Assembly: GCA_028571685.1 (NCBI GenBank)
Contig: CM053142.1
Location: 128,146,796-128,210,795 of the forward strand
From: Heterohyrax brucei
Lineage: Eukaryota > Chordata > Mammalia > Hyracoidea > Procaviidae
Direction: 5' to 3'
DNA: 64,000 nt
Both the position numbers and the translations under genes were made by a program. The notes under the pieces are model-generated. The model saw only the letters and a list, made by a program, of their open reading frames with translations, was not told the origin of the DNA and did no database searches. Below, piece after piece: positions 1 through 10,552 of the stretch. Within the stretch, counting starts at the first letter, position 1. Every line of letters starts with the position of its first letter.

Positions 1-1751
1 TTGAACTTTGTCAAATGCCTTTTCTGCATCAATTGACAAAATCAGGTGATTTTTATCTTTTGTGTTATTAATACAGTTGATTACATTAATTGTCTTTCTG
101 ATGTGGAACCAGCCTTGCATCTCTGGAATGAAACCAGCTTGATCATGATGAATTATTTTTTTATGTGCTGTTGAATTCTACTGGCTAGAATTTTGTTGAA
201 GATTTTTACATCTAGATTCATGAGTGATATTGGTCTATAATTGTCTTTTTTTTGTGGGATCTTTCCCTGGTTTTGGTAACAGGGTTATGCTGGCTTCATA
301 GAATGAATTTGGAAGTATTTCAACTCTTTCTATGGTATGAAATAGCCTCATTAGTATTGGAGTTAATTCTTCTCCAAAAGTTTGGTAGAATTCTACAGTG
401 AAGCCGTCTGGGCCAGGACTTTTTTTGGTTGGTAGATTTTTGATGACTTTTTCAATCTCTTCTTTTGTGATAGATTCATTAAGTTGATCTATTTCTACTT
501 GTGATAGTCTGGTGAGTCATATGAATCCAGAAATTTGTCCATTTCCCCTAGGTTTTCAAACCTGTTGGAGTATAGCTTTTCATAGTATCCTGTTATGACA
601 TATTTTATTTCAGTTGGGTCTGTTGTAACATCTCCCAACTCATTTCTTAATAAGGTTATTTGTATCTTCTGTTGTTTTTCTTTTGTAAGTTTAGCCAATG
701 GCTTATCAATTTTGTTGATCTTTGTGAAGAACCAGCTTTTGGTTTTGTTAATTTTTTCAATTGTTTTTCTATTCTCTAATTCATTTAGTTCTGCTCTAAT
801 CTTTATAATCTGTTTTCTTCTGGTGCCTGAGGGGTTTCTTTGTTTTTCTCTTTCTACTTGTTCAAGTTGTGAGGTTAATTCTTTAATTTCTGCTCTTTCT
901 TCTTTCTGGAAGTGTGCATTTATAGAGATAATGACTCCATAAATTTCTTCAATGTGTCTTTAACTTCTTTTATAACCCAAGGCTTTATGAGTAAAGTGTT
1001 GTTCAGTTTGCACAAGTTTGAATTTTTACCTATGAATTTCTTGTTATTGGTTTCAACTTTTATAGCTCTGAGGTCTGAGAAAGTACTTTGCAATAAAGCA
1101 ATGGTTTGGATTTTATGGAGAATTGTTTTATGACCTAAAATATGGTCTATTCTGGAGAATGTTCCATGTGCTTTGGAGAAGAAGATGCATTTATCTGCTG
1201 ATGTATGAAAATATGTTATGTCAAGAAGATCAAGTTGCTTGATTGTTGCAATAAGACCTTCTATATCTTTACTGAGCTTTTTTTCTGGGTGATTTATCCC
1301 TAACTGAAAGGGGAATGTTAAAGTCCCCAACTATTATTGTGGAATGATCAACCTCATTTTTCAATGTTGTCAGTTCAATGTATTTAGGTGCTTTGGTATT
1401 GGATACATAAATAGTTAACATTGTTAAGTCTTGCTTGAATATTGAAGATTTCAGCAATAAATAGTGACCAGCCTTGTCTACAATAGTGGATTTTACATTA
1501 AAATCTATTTTATCTGAGATTAATATTGCCACACCTGCTCTTTTTTGTGTATTATTATCTCGATACACATTATTCCAACCTTTAATTCTCAACCTCTTCT
1601 TATCTTTAAGTCTAAGATGCGTTTCTTGTAAGCAACATACAGATGGATCATGTCTTTTGATCCAGGATATCACTCGCTGTCTCTTTACTGGAGCATTCAG
1701 TCCACTTACATTCAATGTGATTATTGATAGGTATGTGTTCAGTGGTGTCAT
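1..1751 (-). pseudogene. L1 ORF2 remnant: endonuclease and start of reverse transcriptase
   Basis: L1 ORF2p nicks target DNA and copies L1 RNA at the nick. The likely start is the ATG at 1751. The endonuclease is readable in two pieces. Bases 1751-1269 hold the N-terminal motif LNVSGLN, the glutamate motif QETHL, a tyrosine in IYVSN, and GDFN. Bases 1330-920 hold the C-terminal SRIDHILGHK motif with the Asp-His pair. These catalytic residues are therefore still visible. Frameshifts separate the pieces. Bases 698-495 encode the linker, with a YYEKLYS-like motif. Bases 490-1 hold the RT fingers, including a PKPGKDP-like segment, and end at motif A (SIDAEKAFD) at bases 1-50. The rest of RT and the cysteine-rich end lie outside the window. 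Stops and shifts rule out a working protein. Confidence 0.93.
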
Positions 1752-2196
1752 TGTGATATATGTTTATTTTCATGTTTATGATTTCTCTGTTGTTTTTATT
1801 AATCTGTTCTGGGACATTCTTCTTTATGGATGGTATGAGTTTTGACTTTATATTTGTTGAGACTCCTGTATTGCATTTTGTAATTTCAAATGATATATTG
1901 TTAATCTGTTTTATGGTTACATTCATAATCCCCCTTAACATATATTTATTGAAATCAATTTTAACTATTTCATAAGTCTGAAACTTTCTCTGCATCAAAA
2001 ACAACTGTAACTATTGTAGTGTATCCCTCTTTTAATGTGATGATATTATAGTTGTCATGATATGATCATGGATTCCCTTATTATAATACTGCAGCTTTTG
2101 GCTTGGTTTGGTGAAGTTTTGTGCCTTCCTTAACTGATTAGAAATTTGGATGAAGTGCCTTGAATTATCACCTAAAACATGCATTTAGGGAAGAGC

Positions 2197-3050
2197 TTAT
2201 TTCAATATTTCATGTAATTTTGGTTTAGTTTTTAGGAAGTCTTTAAATTTCTCTTTATTTTCAAAAGTCGTAATTTCACCACTATATTTGATAGACAATT
2301 TTGCAGGATAAATAGCTCTAGGATGTAAGTTTTTCTCATTCAGGGCTTTGAATGTGTCTGCCCATTGTTTTCTAGCCAGCATTGTTTCAGCAGAAAAGTC
2401 AGATGAAAGTCTACAGGGTTTCCCTTGGAATGTTAGCTTTGATTTGAGCCTTGTTGTCATCAGAAGCATCTCTTTGTGTTTTAGCTTATTAAGCTTAATT
2501 ATAATATGCCTTGGCATCTTTCTTTTTGGATCTAACTTTTGCGGTGTTCGATAAACATCTTGGATACCTATGTTCTCTTTGTTCATAATCTCAGGAAAGT
2601 TTTCTGTCACCATTTCTACAGCAATACTCTCTAAGTTGTCATTAATCCTCCCTTGTTCAGGAACTCCAATTAAACGTAAATTATTCCTCTTCATGGAGTC
2701 CCATATGTTTCTTAATGTTTCTTCATTTTTCTTATTTCTTTTCTCTGATTTTACCTCATAAATGCTGGTGTTAGTTACTTTGTCTTCTAGGTCACTGATT
2801 CTAACTTCCATCTGTTCAATCCTACTCTTTTGGCTTTGGATAGAATTATCCAATTCTGTAATTTTGTTACTAATCTGTTGTATTTCAGATCATTGATATT
2901 CTAGCATTTCAAATAGTTTACCAAATTTTTCATTTTGTTCTACTGCATTTTCTTTAATCTCTAGGAGGGTTTGATATATAACTCTTTTGTATTCAACCTC
3001 TGTTAGATTCAGAAAGGCTTCTTCATCAATTATCAGAGAAATCAAATAGC
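2197..3050 (-). pseudogene. L1 ORF1 remnant (RNA-binding trimer protein)
   Basis: L1 ORF1p is the trimeric RNA chaperone of the L1 particle. Bases 2853-2197 give a 218-residue open frame. It starts with the end of a coiled coil (IEQMEVRISDLEDKV), followed by an RRM-like part (NNLRLIGVPEQ...NFPEIMNKEN...VYRTPQKLDPKRKMPRHIIIKL), then the C-terminal domain with LSSDFSAETMLARKQW and YPAKLSIKYSGE. The coiled coil continues upstream to about 3050 but is cut by a stop near 2890, so the N-terminus is out of frame or lost. A full ORF1p is about 330-370 residues. The start of the 218-residue frame is just the first ATG after the stop. Confidence 0.92.
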
Positions 3051-3054
3051 ATCT

Positions 3055-3250
3055 AGATGGCACGCAGGCAGCAGACCATAATTAATCATTTAAAGAAGCA
3101 GACTTCAAATGCTCCAGAAAATTCCCTAAATAAAGATTCAAAAAATCAAAAAATTTCCCAGATGAAGAAGCCTTTCTGAATCTAGCAGAGGTTGAATCCA
3201 TTTCATTTTTGACAGCTTCCAGCTTTCCTAGATTCATACTTTGTACCGTC
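3055..3250 (+). mobile_element. L1 ORF1 5' fragment, inverted relative to the L1 on its left
   Basis: Plus-strand sequence resembling the ORF1 N-terminal region of the L1 at 4720-4900, for example a run meaning 'GAAGCCTTTCTGAATCTAGC' at about 3166-3185. The same motif appears reverse-complemented at about 3005-3030 in the minus-strand L1. Two stretches of the same region therefore face each other across about 130 bases. This fits a twin-priming 5' inversion of the left L1, but a separate insertion is possible. The right boundary near 3200-3250 is uncertain. Confidence 0.6.
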
Positions 3251-4039
3251 CATGATCTGATTATTAATGAATGTTTGCAACTGTTTCTTATTTTGAGTCT
3301 TGTCACATCAACAGATGAATGTCTCAAAACCTTGGCTGCATCCACATTATTAAGGTTGACTCTAATTTGAAGAGGTAGCTTTTTCCCAGTTATCTTCTGA
3401 TAATGAGCCCAGGAGGCTCATTTTCCAGCACTATATCAGACAATATTCTGCTGCTATTCATAAGTTTTTCATTGGCTGATTCTTTTCAGAAGCAGGATAC
3501 TAGGTCCTTCTTCCTAGTCTGTGTTAGTCTGGAAGCTCAGCTGAAACCTGTTTACCAGAGGTAACCGTGCTGGGTTTTGAATACCAATGGCATGGCTTCA
3601 TGTATCACAGCAATATGCAAGCCTCCAAAGTATGACAAACTCAAGGACACCACACATGAAGAAAGCAGGGGATCATTAAAAAGACAGGAAAGAAAGAAAA
3701 TGGATGACAGTAGATATTGAAGTGTGCTCTTGAATGTCAAGTGGCTAAAGCAAAAGGAAGAAGTGATACTTCCTGTGATCGTCTAAGACTTCCCCCCAAA
3801 TAAATGAATCAATTATATATGACATTCTAGGAGCCCTGAACAGCACAGGGAAAGTTCAGAAATCAGACTGAATGACAGGAAAGTGAGAATAGGTCCAGAA
3901 GTACCTCCTCTGCCGGAAGTATGGGAGTCAGTGCTCTGCAGGTGAGTGGAGCTTGATGAGCAGTGGCTTTCAGAAAGCATTTTCCTAAGACAGAGAGACA
4001 GAGCAGGGGAGAGCCTACTCACACCTCCTGAATCAGTGA
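3251..4039. other. Unclassified sequence, probably in part an afrotherian dispersed repeat
   Basis: No gene. Bases about 3360-3640 have the feel of a decayed elephant interspersed repeat: a segment ending in cytosine-rich 'agcctccaaagtatgac' wording similar to sequence I associate with elephant repeats. I cannot name the family. Bases 3190-3345 contain an open minus-strand frame with no recognisable protein motif. Bases 3640-4039 show nothing identifiable. Confidence 0.35.
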
Positions 4040-4556
4040 AAAACAGCATTTGACATCAGAAGCTAATGAGACTTCATCTAATCTAGTGTATGAGGATCTA
4101 AATTTTATCTTTGGGACAAACCCCTCTCCTTTTTCTCAGTGTTTACCCTTCCCTTCTATGCACTGCACCTGGCTCTGGAGTCCAACAAAATCACCTGGGC
4201 CAGAAGTAGGACTTCTTTTGCTCACCCTAAACCATTCTCCTAGACTTGGAGAAGGAACAATTTAACAAATGGGGGGTGGGTTGGGGATCAGTAGATAAAA
4301 TAAGCTGCCAGCTGCCCTAAGCCAGCAACTCAGGAAAGAAACCATTCCTTTACCTAGGCTTAGTCATAAGGCATCATGCCTTCCTTGTAGACACTCACTG
4401 ACAGCTGTCAGCCCCCTGTGCTTTCTCAGCACGTGCAACCAGATACCTGTGCCTATGCCAATCACCCCTGCTCACCTAGGACTAGAGAAGAGCCTGTACC
4501 ACATACTTAGTAACTGACTACCTGGGCATCTGAGCTGAATACTACAAGAAATACAA

Positions 4557-5591
4557 ATGGAGACGTGGGCTCACCTGCCTAGTAACACCTTTAACCATCT
4601 GGTGACACAGGACATTAGAGCCTCAAAGGTACCAATAATCGAATTAGCCCACATGACCAGACTATTTAGACGTTTCAAAAACAAGAAGGTAAAATACAAT
4701 ATGCAGTCACAAAGAAATAAATATGACAACTTACTGATGGTTCAGAGATGGCAGTCAGTATCAAATCACTTAAATAGGCAGACCACAATGGCATCAGAAA
4801 ATTTCCAAAACAAAGAAGGGCAAGAAATTTTCCAGATAAAGAGAATTTTCTGGAATTATCAGAGGTTGAATACAAAAGATTACTATTTAGAATTCTTGAA
4901 GCGATCAGGTAAAATGCTGCAGAGCAAAATAACAAATTGAGCAGACTACAAGAAAACATAGAAAAACACATGCAGCAGTTCAAAAGATTAATAATAAAAT
5001 TAAAGAATTAGGCAACTTTAAAGAAAGTCAAAGGAGAACTAAGGCAATGGAAGCCAGAGTTAGTGATATTCAGGATAAAACACTTGACACCAATGTGCCT
5101 GAGGAAAAAATCAGATAAATAAATCTAAAAAGTTGAAGAAACCCTAAAAAGTACGTGGGACTCTATCAACACAAATAATCTAACAGTGATTGGAATACTA
5201 TAACAGCGCAAGATAACACAAATTACAGAGAGTTGTTCAAGATTTGTTGACAGAATATTTCCCTGATATCATTAAAGATGAGAATGTATCTATCCAGGAT
5301 GCTTATCAAGCTCTGCAAAAGGTAAACTCTAAAAGAAAGACACGAAGACATATAGTCAAACTTGACTTAACTACAGGAGATAATTTTAAAGGTAGCTAGG
5401 GATAAACAAAACATAATCTACAAAGCAGAGTCAATAATACTAGACTCAGACTACTCAGCAGAAACTATGAAGGCAAGAAGACAATGAGATGACTTGTACA
5501 AAGCCTTGAAAGAAAAGCATTTCCTGCAAAGAATTCTGTTCACAACAAAACCATCTCTCAAATATGATGATGAAAGTCAGACATTTCCAGA
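4557..5591 (+). pseudogene. L1 ORF1 remnant, part 1 (broken by ERV-L insertion)
   Basis: The first 127 codons are open (4557-4940): a basic N-terminal region followed by the start of a coiled coil. Many stops and shifts follow. The ORF1 C-terminal domain is recognisable near 5440-5590: a translation reads DSDYSAETMKARRQ, then LKYDDESQTF. It lines up with LSSDFSAETMLARKQW in the L1 at 2197-2853. The frame is cut at 5591 by the provirus and its last part continues at 10010. An ATG at 4557 lies near the position expected for the ORF1 start, but the family start was not verified. Confidence 0.8.
5587..5591. repeat. ERV-L target-site duplication, left copy
   Basis: CCAGA immediately left of the LTR terminus TGTCTTAGG. 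The identical CCAGA at 10005-10009 follows the other LTR. Five bases is the usual ERV-L duplication length. The copies lie in L1 ORF1 sequence that is continuous once the provirus is removed. Confidence 0.9.
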
Positions 5592-6150
5592 TGTCTTAGG
5601 CTGGGTTTTATAGGGAAACAAAACCAGCGACACACATTATATGTACAGAGAAAGATTATATAATGGAAACAGCTCACACAATTGTAGAAGCTGAAATGTC
5701 CCAAGTCCTGGCACAAGCCTCACATGGCCATGGGCTCTGATGAACTCAAGCTCAACAGGTCAGAGATTAGAGTTCCAGATCACAGGATGTAGATCACAGG
5801 TCAGTGGATCCCAAGATGGCTGGGGACACTGAGAGGTTTTTGCTGACTCACGGAGCTTCAGGAGCTGGCAAAACCAGGATCAGCAGGTCAGGGAACAAGA
5901 TTCTCAGTTGCTGGCTGTAAGAGTCAGTGAATCCAGATGCTGCTATTTCAAGTCCCAGGTACCAGACACAAAAAGAGAAGAGAGCAAGAGCTGCTGGCAG
6001 CATGAGCAGACAGGAAATAAGCAGTGGAAGATGGAGAAATGAGAGCTGATGGGCGGGAAGCCATCACAGGCCCCACCCCTGTCATTTAATGCAGCTGCCA
6101 AACATGGAGAATTGTTGTCCAGTCAAGTTGATACAGTCTTAAGTACTACA
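5592..6150 (-). repeat. ERV-L 3' LTR
   Basis: About 559 bases, matching 9491-10004 along its length, with shared blocks such as 'agaagctgaaatgtccca' and 'gagctgatgggcgggaag'-like text. The minus-strand start is TGTAGTACTT at 6150 and the end is CA at 5592 (TG on the plus strand). A GACAAGAGGTTAA purine-rich segment lies just inside the provirus (6165-6151), as expected for the plus-strand primer. It is longer than the 5' LTR because of indels. Confidence 0.9.
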
Positions 6151-6629
6151 GTTAACCTCTTGTCAATTTGGCATCTGCACACATCTCCCCTTACTGTGCA
6201 TAGTCTTTAAAGGAATACAATGCTAAAGTCATACTTAGGTCTAATGTGATATAACTAACACATGTACAACTTAAAACGCATTAGCCCCATTTACATCTTA
6301 TGTTTTATAAGTAAACAAAAACATCTGATACACATATACAAAGCAGAAATATTCATAACAACTACAGTCCTCATTTCTGCAACTGGTCACATGGCCATAA
6401 CTGGTATTTAGAACTACCTTCTCCTACAACCCATTCTGTAGTCCCTTTGCCCTCAACAAGTACCTCAGCTGGTCATGGTTCCTTGCCTGGTGAGGTGACC
6501 CACACCTTCATCTCTGAAGGGTCTGGGCTTTTAGCAGTCATGTTGCTATTGGGTTGCTGTAGTTCTCCATTTGTCTTTAATCACAGGACATGATAATACT
6601 AAGAGGTATCCTAAGGGATCTCCTGCATT

Positions 6630-6905
6630 CTAGACATACTCTTTTTTACCTCCATTATGTAATGTCAACTCAATGTCATCTTGGTAGCCAGGATCAATCA
6701 CACCAGCCAGTATGGTAACTCTCTTCTTTGTTGATCTAGAGGCACAAGGAGCCCCAAATGGTCTGGTAGCAATTTTAGCTTCTAGTTCCATAGAATCATT
6801 GCTATGTCTCCAGGTGGCCGCTTTCCTCCCTTTGAAACTGAGACATTTAGACCTATAGAGCATAAGGTCACAGGAACAGAAAGCAAAATCTTGCAAGTAG
6901 GTCAC
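6630..6905 (-). pseudogene. ERV-L dUTPase remnant
   Basis: A 91-residue minus-strand frame. ERV-L viruses carry a dUTPase at the end of pol, after integrase; it hydrolyses dUTP to keep uracil out of viral DNA. The frame contains GVIDPGYQDDIEL followed by NGGKKEYV, which matches the uracil-binding motif 3 (GVIDxxYxG type) of trimeric dUTPases. Just before it lies a decayed RSTKKRVTILA segment. The position, 280 bases downstream of integrase and before the 3' LTR, is right for ERV-L. The usual glycine after the tyrosine motif is replaced (YQDD), and the N- and C-terminal motifs are missing or out of frame, so it is not expected to work. Confidence 0.82.
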
Positions 6906-7184
6906 TAGGGGTAATAGTGAATGGTGCTACTCCCATTTCCACCCCTTGATACCTGGATCCATGAATCCTTGCTATGGGCAAAACAGCACCATATATTGGA
7001 TGATGGTTTAGAGCATATACATCCTCCTGGAGAACACTTCCCTAGCCCTGTAAGGTACTATCACCTAGCTGGTGGCATAATTGTGTCCTTAGGAGGCCAT
7101 TCCATTATATCAAGCCAACTGCTTCAGGATGATGGGCAGCATGGTAAAAACCAGTGAATTCCATGAGCATGTGCCTACTGCCGC

Positions 7185-7583
7185 CTACTGCTGCACTTCA
7201 TTTGCTGTGAAATGAGTCTTTTGATCAGAGGCAATGGTGTGCGGGATACCATGATGGTGGACAAGTCCATGCATAATGGTTTTGTTAGAAGGATGGTGTC
7301 CTGGGAAGGCAAATCCATATCCAGAGGAAGTATCTATTCCAGTAAGGGCAAAACACTGCCCTTTCCATAATGGAAGTGGGCTGATATAATCAATCAAATT
7401 GCCACCAGGTTGCTGGCTGATCACCTCGAGTGCCATATTGAGGACACAGTGTTGGCCTCTGCTGCTGGCAGATTGGGTACTTGACAGTGGCTTTAGCCAA
7501 GTCAGCCTTAGTGAGTGAAAGTCCATGTTGCTGGGTCTCTTGGAATTAGTGTCAGTTGAGTCAGTATCCAGCAGTCCCCCCAA
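7185..7583 (-). pseudogene. ERV-L protease start joined to integrase
   Basis: A 132-residue minus-strand frame. It opens with GGLLDTDSTD, a protease active-site motif (LLDTG type) in which the glycine is aspartate. Within about 20 residues it becomes integrase. First comes the zinc-binding region, seen in another frame with two cysteines about nine apart near 7440-7480. Then comes the catalytic core, with DYISPLPLWKGQ, GIDTSSGYGFAFPG and HHGIPHTIASDQKTHFTA, where the Asp residues of the D,D-35-E centre are visible in the GID and SDQ motifs. The rest of protease and all of reverse transcriptase and RNase H are missing, so this is a deletion fusion, with the junction near 7520. The last part of the core and the C-terminal domain decay below 7185. 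Identification as ERV-L integrase rests on recognition. Confidence 0.87.
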
Positions 7584-7599
7584 AGTCTGATTATTTCCT

Positions 7600-9470
7600 T
7601 TTCCACAAGGAATACTCTCATAAAAAGCTGCAGATATCTTTGGGGGAGGGTAGGAGAAAGATTAATAGTATAAATTTTTGGCAGGGTATTGGAATCCTTC
7701 CTCGAGGAGACTTGGCCTCCCCTTCATTCAAGAGGTTGTGGGTCCTTAAACTCGCTCAAGTCTGGGAACTGGCTAAGGGACCAGGACTCTCTGTTGTGGC
7801 AATTCAAGTTAAACTGCTGTTCCCTTGACCTAGGATTCATTCATTTGTACAAATCAAGTAAATATTTAGAAGATTTATTACCTATTTTACTCCTGGGGTC
7901 ACTATGACTAAGCACCCAACTTCATAAGTCCATATGTACCAGACTATTCTGATTACCATTTTGCCTCCACTGTCCATTACTGTAACCATGCCCACCTTGT
8001 CTTTGTTGATTGAGTGCAGCCACTTGACCCCTACCACCACGGGGTCCAATCAGCCCCATTGTAGTTAGATGTCTTAATTCAGTCAGGGCAACTCTCGCTG
8101 TCATATCTGACTTACATAAAATGGCTGTTACAGCAGTCTGCAGGGATCCTGGACCTCCCTTCACAAATTTGTTTCTCACAGTTGTGCTAAAGGTGTGTTC
8201 TCTGGGCATTCTGTGTGTGGATTTGAAGGTTAAACCTAATGAATCCACTCTAGCATGCCAATTTCACTAAGCCTTTGGATACTTCTTCTACAGTACAGCA
8301 AGACAGGTCTGGCAATTCAACTGGATTTAGTGTAGGCCACTACATCGTGCTTCAGCAATCCAGCCACACTACTAGGTCCCTTCCTAATTTCTTGAGCTGA
8401 CGCATTGAATGAAGAATCTGTGCTCAGCGGACCCATATCAAGAGATTCAGACTGATCCATCTTTATGCTCCTTACACCCTTATCCCTCACCCTTAGCTAT
8501 TTTCATACATATTCTCCAGGTTTTCATTTGTACATATTAGAAAAGTCAAGTGGTTCTTTTTGAATTTAGTGTACCTCCTCCTGGGTCACACTTTGTATTT
8601 CACCTTTTGGGGCTAGCTGGGACATCAGAGTAGTTATAGGTCTAGAAGCCAAAACTGTTAGTGTGGAATTGTTTTCAGAACTTTCAATATTGTTTTTTAA
8701 AGCACCTACTACAGGCCAAGCCCCAGATAATGACTCAGTCAAGGGCTCTTTAGAGGTAGCTGGGCTATCATTAACCTCATCAGATAGGTGTGGAGGGGAT
8801 AATGGCTTTTCTAGGCAGGGTGATTCAGCAAACAAACATGAAGTAATCCCTTCACATGGGTGTGGTCTGACAGCAGGAGTGATGTTAGTGGTTCACTGTC
8901 TCCAGCTTCCTGATCATCTGCCTATATGTCCCAATTCCAAGTTTCAGGGTCCCATTTCTTCTCAATTAATGCCCTCACTTTAACTTCAGACACCTCTCCA
9001 GATTAGCAACTGATCTGGCATTGCAATTTGGCCACTCTAATGATAAGCATCTGGGTTTCGCTTTCAGCTGTGTCAACTCTGCTATTACAGGAAATTAGGT
9101 TTTCTTTCAAAGCACAAGTGGAAGTTCTGAGGTCTCTTATACTGCACTAGAGCTTTGTATTCCAAAGCCCTGAGTTCATCTCTTTCTCTCACCAGTTTGT
9201 CTAATGCAAGTAGGACCAGCCAACCATTTGCCTTATACTTCTCATTCTCACACAATTGCAAGAATATATCACACATATGTTCACCCTGAGCGCCACCTTG
9301 CACAATACCTGATCTGTCAGTGGTGCTATTTTGTGGATGTGTACAGCCACCTGACGCCATGGACTAGCATGGAACTTTTTACTGTCAGAAGTGGAGTTAT
9401 CAACAGCGTTAGTACTAGCCAGACTAGAGAACCACTTAGAAGATTCATTTTTACAATTTTGTTTCCCTAG
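7600..9470 (-). pseudogene. ERV-L gag remnants
   Basis: The region between the primer binding site and the protease motif, where gag belongs. Open minus-strand stretches are 9360-9085, 8835-8566 and 8248-7922. The last contains LCKSDMTARVALTELRHLTTMG, then a glycine-, arginine- and glutamine-rich tail, which fits the gag C-terminal and nucleocapsid-like end of ERV-L. The piece at 9360-9085 includes ALDKLVRERDELRALE, which would form a short coiled coil. Frames are broken between the pieces and no intact gag exists. Confidence comes mainly from position. Confidence 0.68.
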
Positions 9471-9472
9471 AA

Positions 9473-9487
9473 CCACTTCTGGTACCA
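9473..9487 (-). promoter_or_regulatory. ERV-L primer binding site (tRNA-Leu type)
   Basis: On the minus strand the sequence after the 5' LTR is TGGTACCAGAAGTGG, separated from the LTR end by three bases. It matches the complement of the 3' end of tRNA-Leu(UAA), TGGTACCAGGAGTGG, except at one position. A leucine primer is what gives ERV-L its name. Confidence 0.85.
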
Positions 9488-9490
9488 AAT

Positions 9491-10004
9491 TGTCTTAAAC
9501 TTGGCTTCCCAGGGAAGTAAAACCAGTAACACATATAACATGTACAGGGAAGATTTACAAGGAAACAACTTACACAATTGTAGAAGCTGAAATGTCCCAA
9601 GCCTTTCTTAGCCAAGGGATCTGGTGAACACGAGGTCAGCAGGTCTGAGATTAGAGTTTCAGATCACAGGCTGTGTAGGTCAGCAGATCCCAAGAAGTTT
9701 CTGCTGACTCACATTGCTGCAGGGGGTGGCAAACCCAGGACTGGCAAGTCAGAAAACAGGATTCTCACCAGCTGTAAGAGTTGATGACTCCAACAGCTGC
9801 TTGTTCGGGTCCCAGGAACGAGATACAAAAAGAGAAGAGAGGAGCTGCTGGCAACATGAGCACACAGGAAGTAAGTGGTGGAAGGTGGAAAGATGAGAGC
9901 TGAGAGGTGGGAAGCCACCACAGGCCTTGCCCCTGCCACTTAATACATCTGCCAATCATGGAGAATCATTGTATAGCCAAGTTGACAGAGTCTTAGCCAT
10001 TATA
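9491..10004 (-). repeat. ERV-L 5' LTR
   Basis: About 514 bases, ending on the plus strand at TGTCTTAAAC (9491), the same terminus as the other LTR. The start on the minus strand is TATAATGGC, a mutated TG. The LTR should contain the proviral promoter, but I did not identify a convincing TATA or polyadenylation site. Confidence 0.9.
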
Positions 10005-10009
10005 CCAGA
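10005..10009. repeat. ERV-L target-site duplication, right copy
   Basis: CCAGA, identical to 5587-5591. L1 ORF1 C-terminal sequence resumes directly after it. Confidence 0.9.
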
Positions 10010-10552
10010 TAAACAGAAGTTTAGAGAATTTATAAAAATCAAACCAAAATTACAAGAAATACTAAAGAGAGTCCTTCACTTAGAAAATCAATAATACCAA
10101 TAACAACCCAAGGCTAGAACAAAGGACAAAGCAATCAGATATCAACCCCCTTAGGGAAGTCACAAAAATAAATCAAAGCTGAAACACTGAAAACAGGGCA
10201 ACAGATATCACTATGCAAAAGATGACAAAATTACAACAAAAAGAGGGCTTAAAATGTACAGTCATTGATCTTTCACACGGTGAGGAACTCAACACGATAC
10301 AAGGAAATTAAAGCTGGGTTGAAAGTTAGAAAAATAGGGGTAAATATTAAGTAAACCACGAAGGAAACTAACAACCCTACACATCAAAATAAAAATCAAG
10401 AAAAATATAAAATCTCAGCAAATACAACATCACCAACAAGAAAAATATAGAAAGAAAATACATAAAGAAAATGACTCAGCACAGAAAATTAAGTGGAATG
10501 AACAAAAAAAAGCATGAAAATGACAGCATTAAACCCATACTTATCAACAATT
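10010..10552 (+). mobile_element. L1 ORF1 end and inter-ORF region, after the ERV-L
   Basis: Bases 10010-10100 continue the ORF1 C-terminus interrupted at 5591 (a translation reads KFREFIKIKPKLQEILK, comparable with FKDFLKTKPKLHEILK in the first L1). The following A-rich, gene-free stretch is the L1 inter-ORF region. Confidence 0.85.

Larger units (their letters stand above)
1..3050 (-). mobile_element. L1 LINE, minus strand, 3' part outside window
   Basis: A LINE-1 read on the minus strand. From right to left it has a decayed ORF1 (about 3050-2197), an inter-ORF spacer of about 440 bases (2196-1752) and ORF2 from about 1751 to base 1, where reverse transcriptase motif A leaves the window. 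Recognisable ORF1 and endonuclease-RT motifs identify it. Frameshifts and stops in both ORFs show it is dead. The right end does not show a normal 5' UTR: at about 3050 it meets L1 ORF1 sequence in the opposite orientation. Confidence 0.93.
5592..10004 (-). mobile_element. ERV-L (class III) provirus, minus strand, internally deleted
   Basis: A two-LTR endogenous retrovirus read right to left: 5' LTR 10004-9491, primer binding site 9487-9473, gag remnants about 9470-7920, protease-integrase about 7583-7185, dUTPase 6905-6630, polypurine region near 6165-6151, 3' LTR 6150-5592. Total length is about 4.4 kb, against roughly 6-6.5 kb for full ERV-L. The missing 2 kb corresponds to most of protease, reverse transcriptase and RNase H. 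ERV-L elements have no env, and none is seen. A perfect 5-bp target duplication flanks the element. The LTRs have clearly diverged by substitutions and indels, so it is old. Stops and shifts occur throughout; it is not functional. Confidence 0.93.

Noticed and set aside
3082-3345. Minus-strand frame as a possible host exon
   Set aside because: Half of it is antisense to an inverted L1 ORF1 fragment; the rest is unrecognised.
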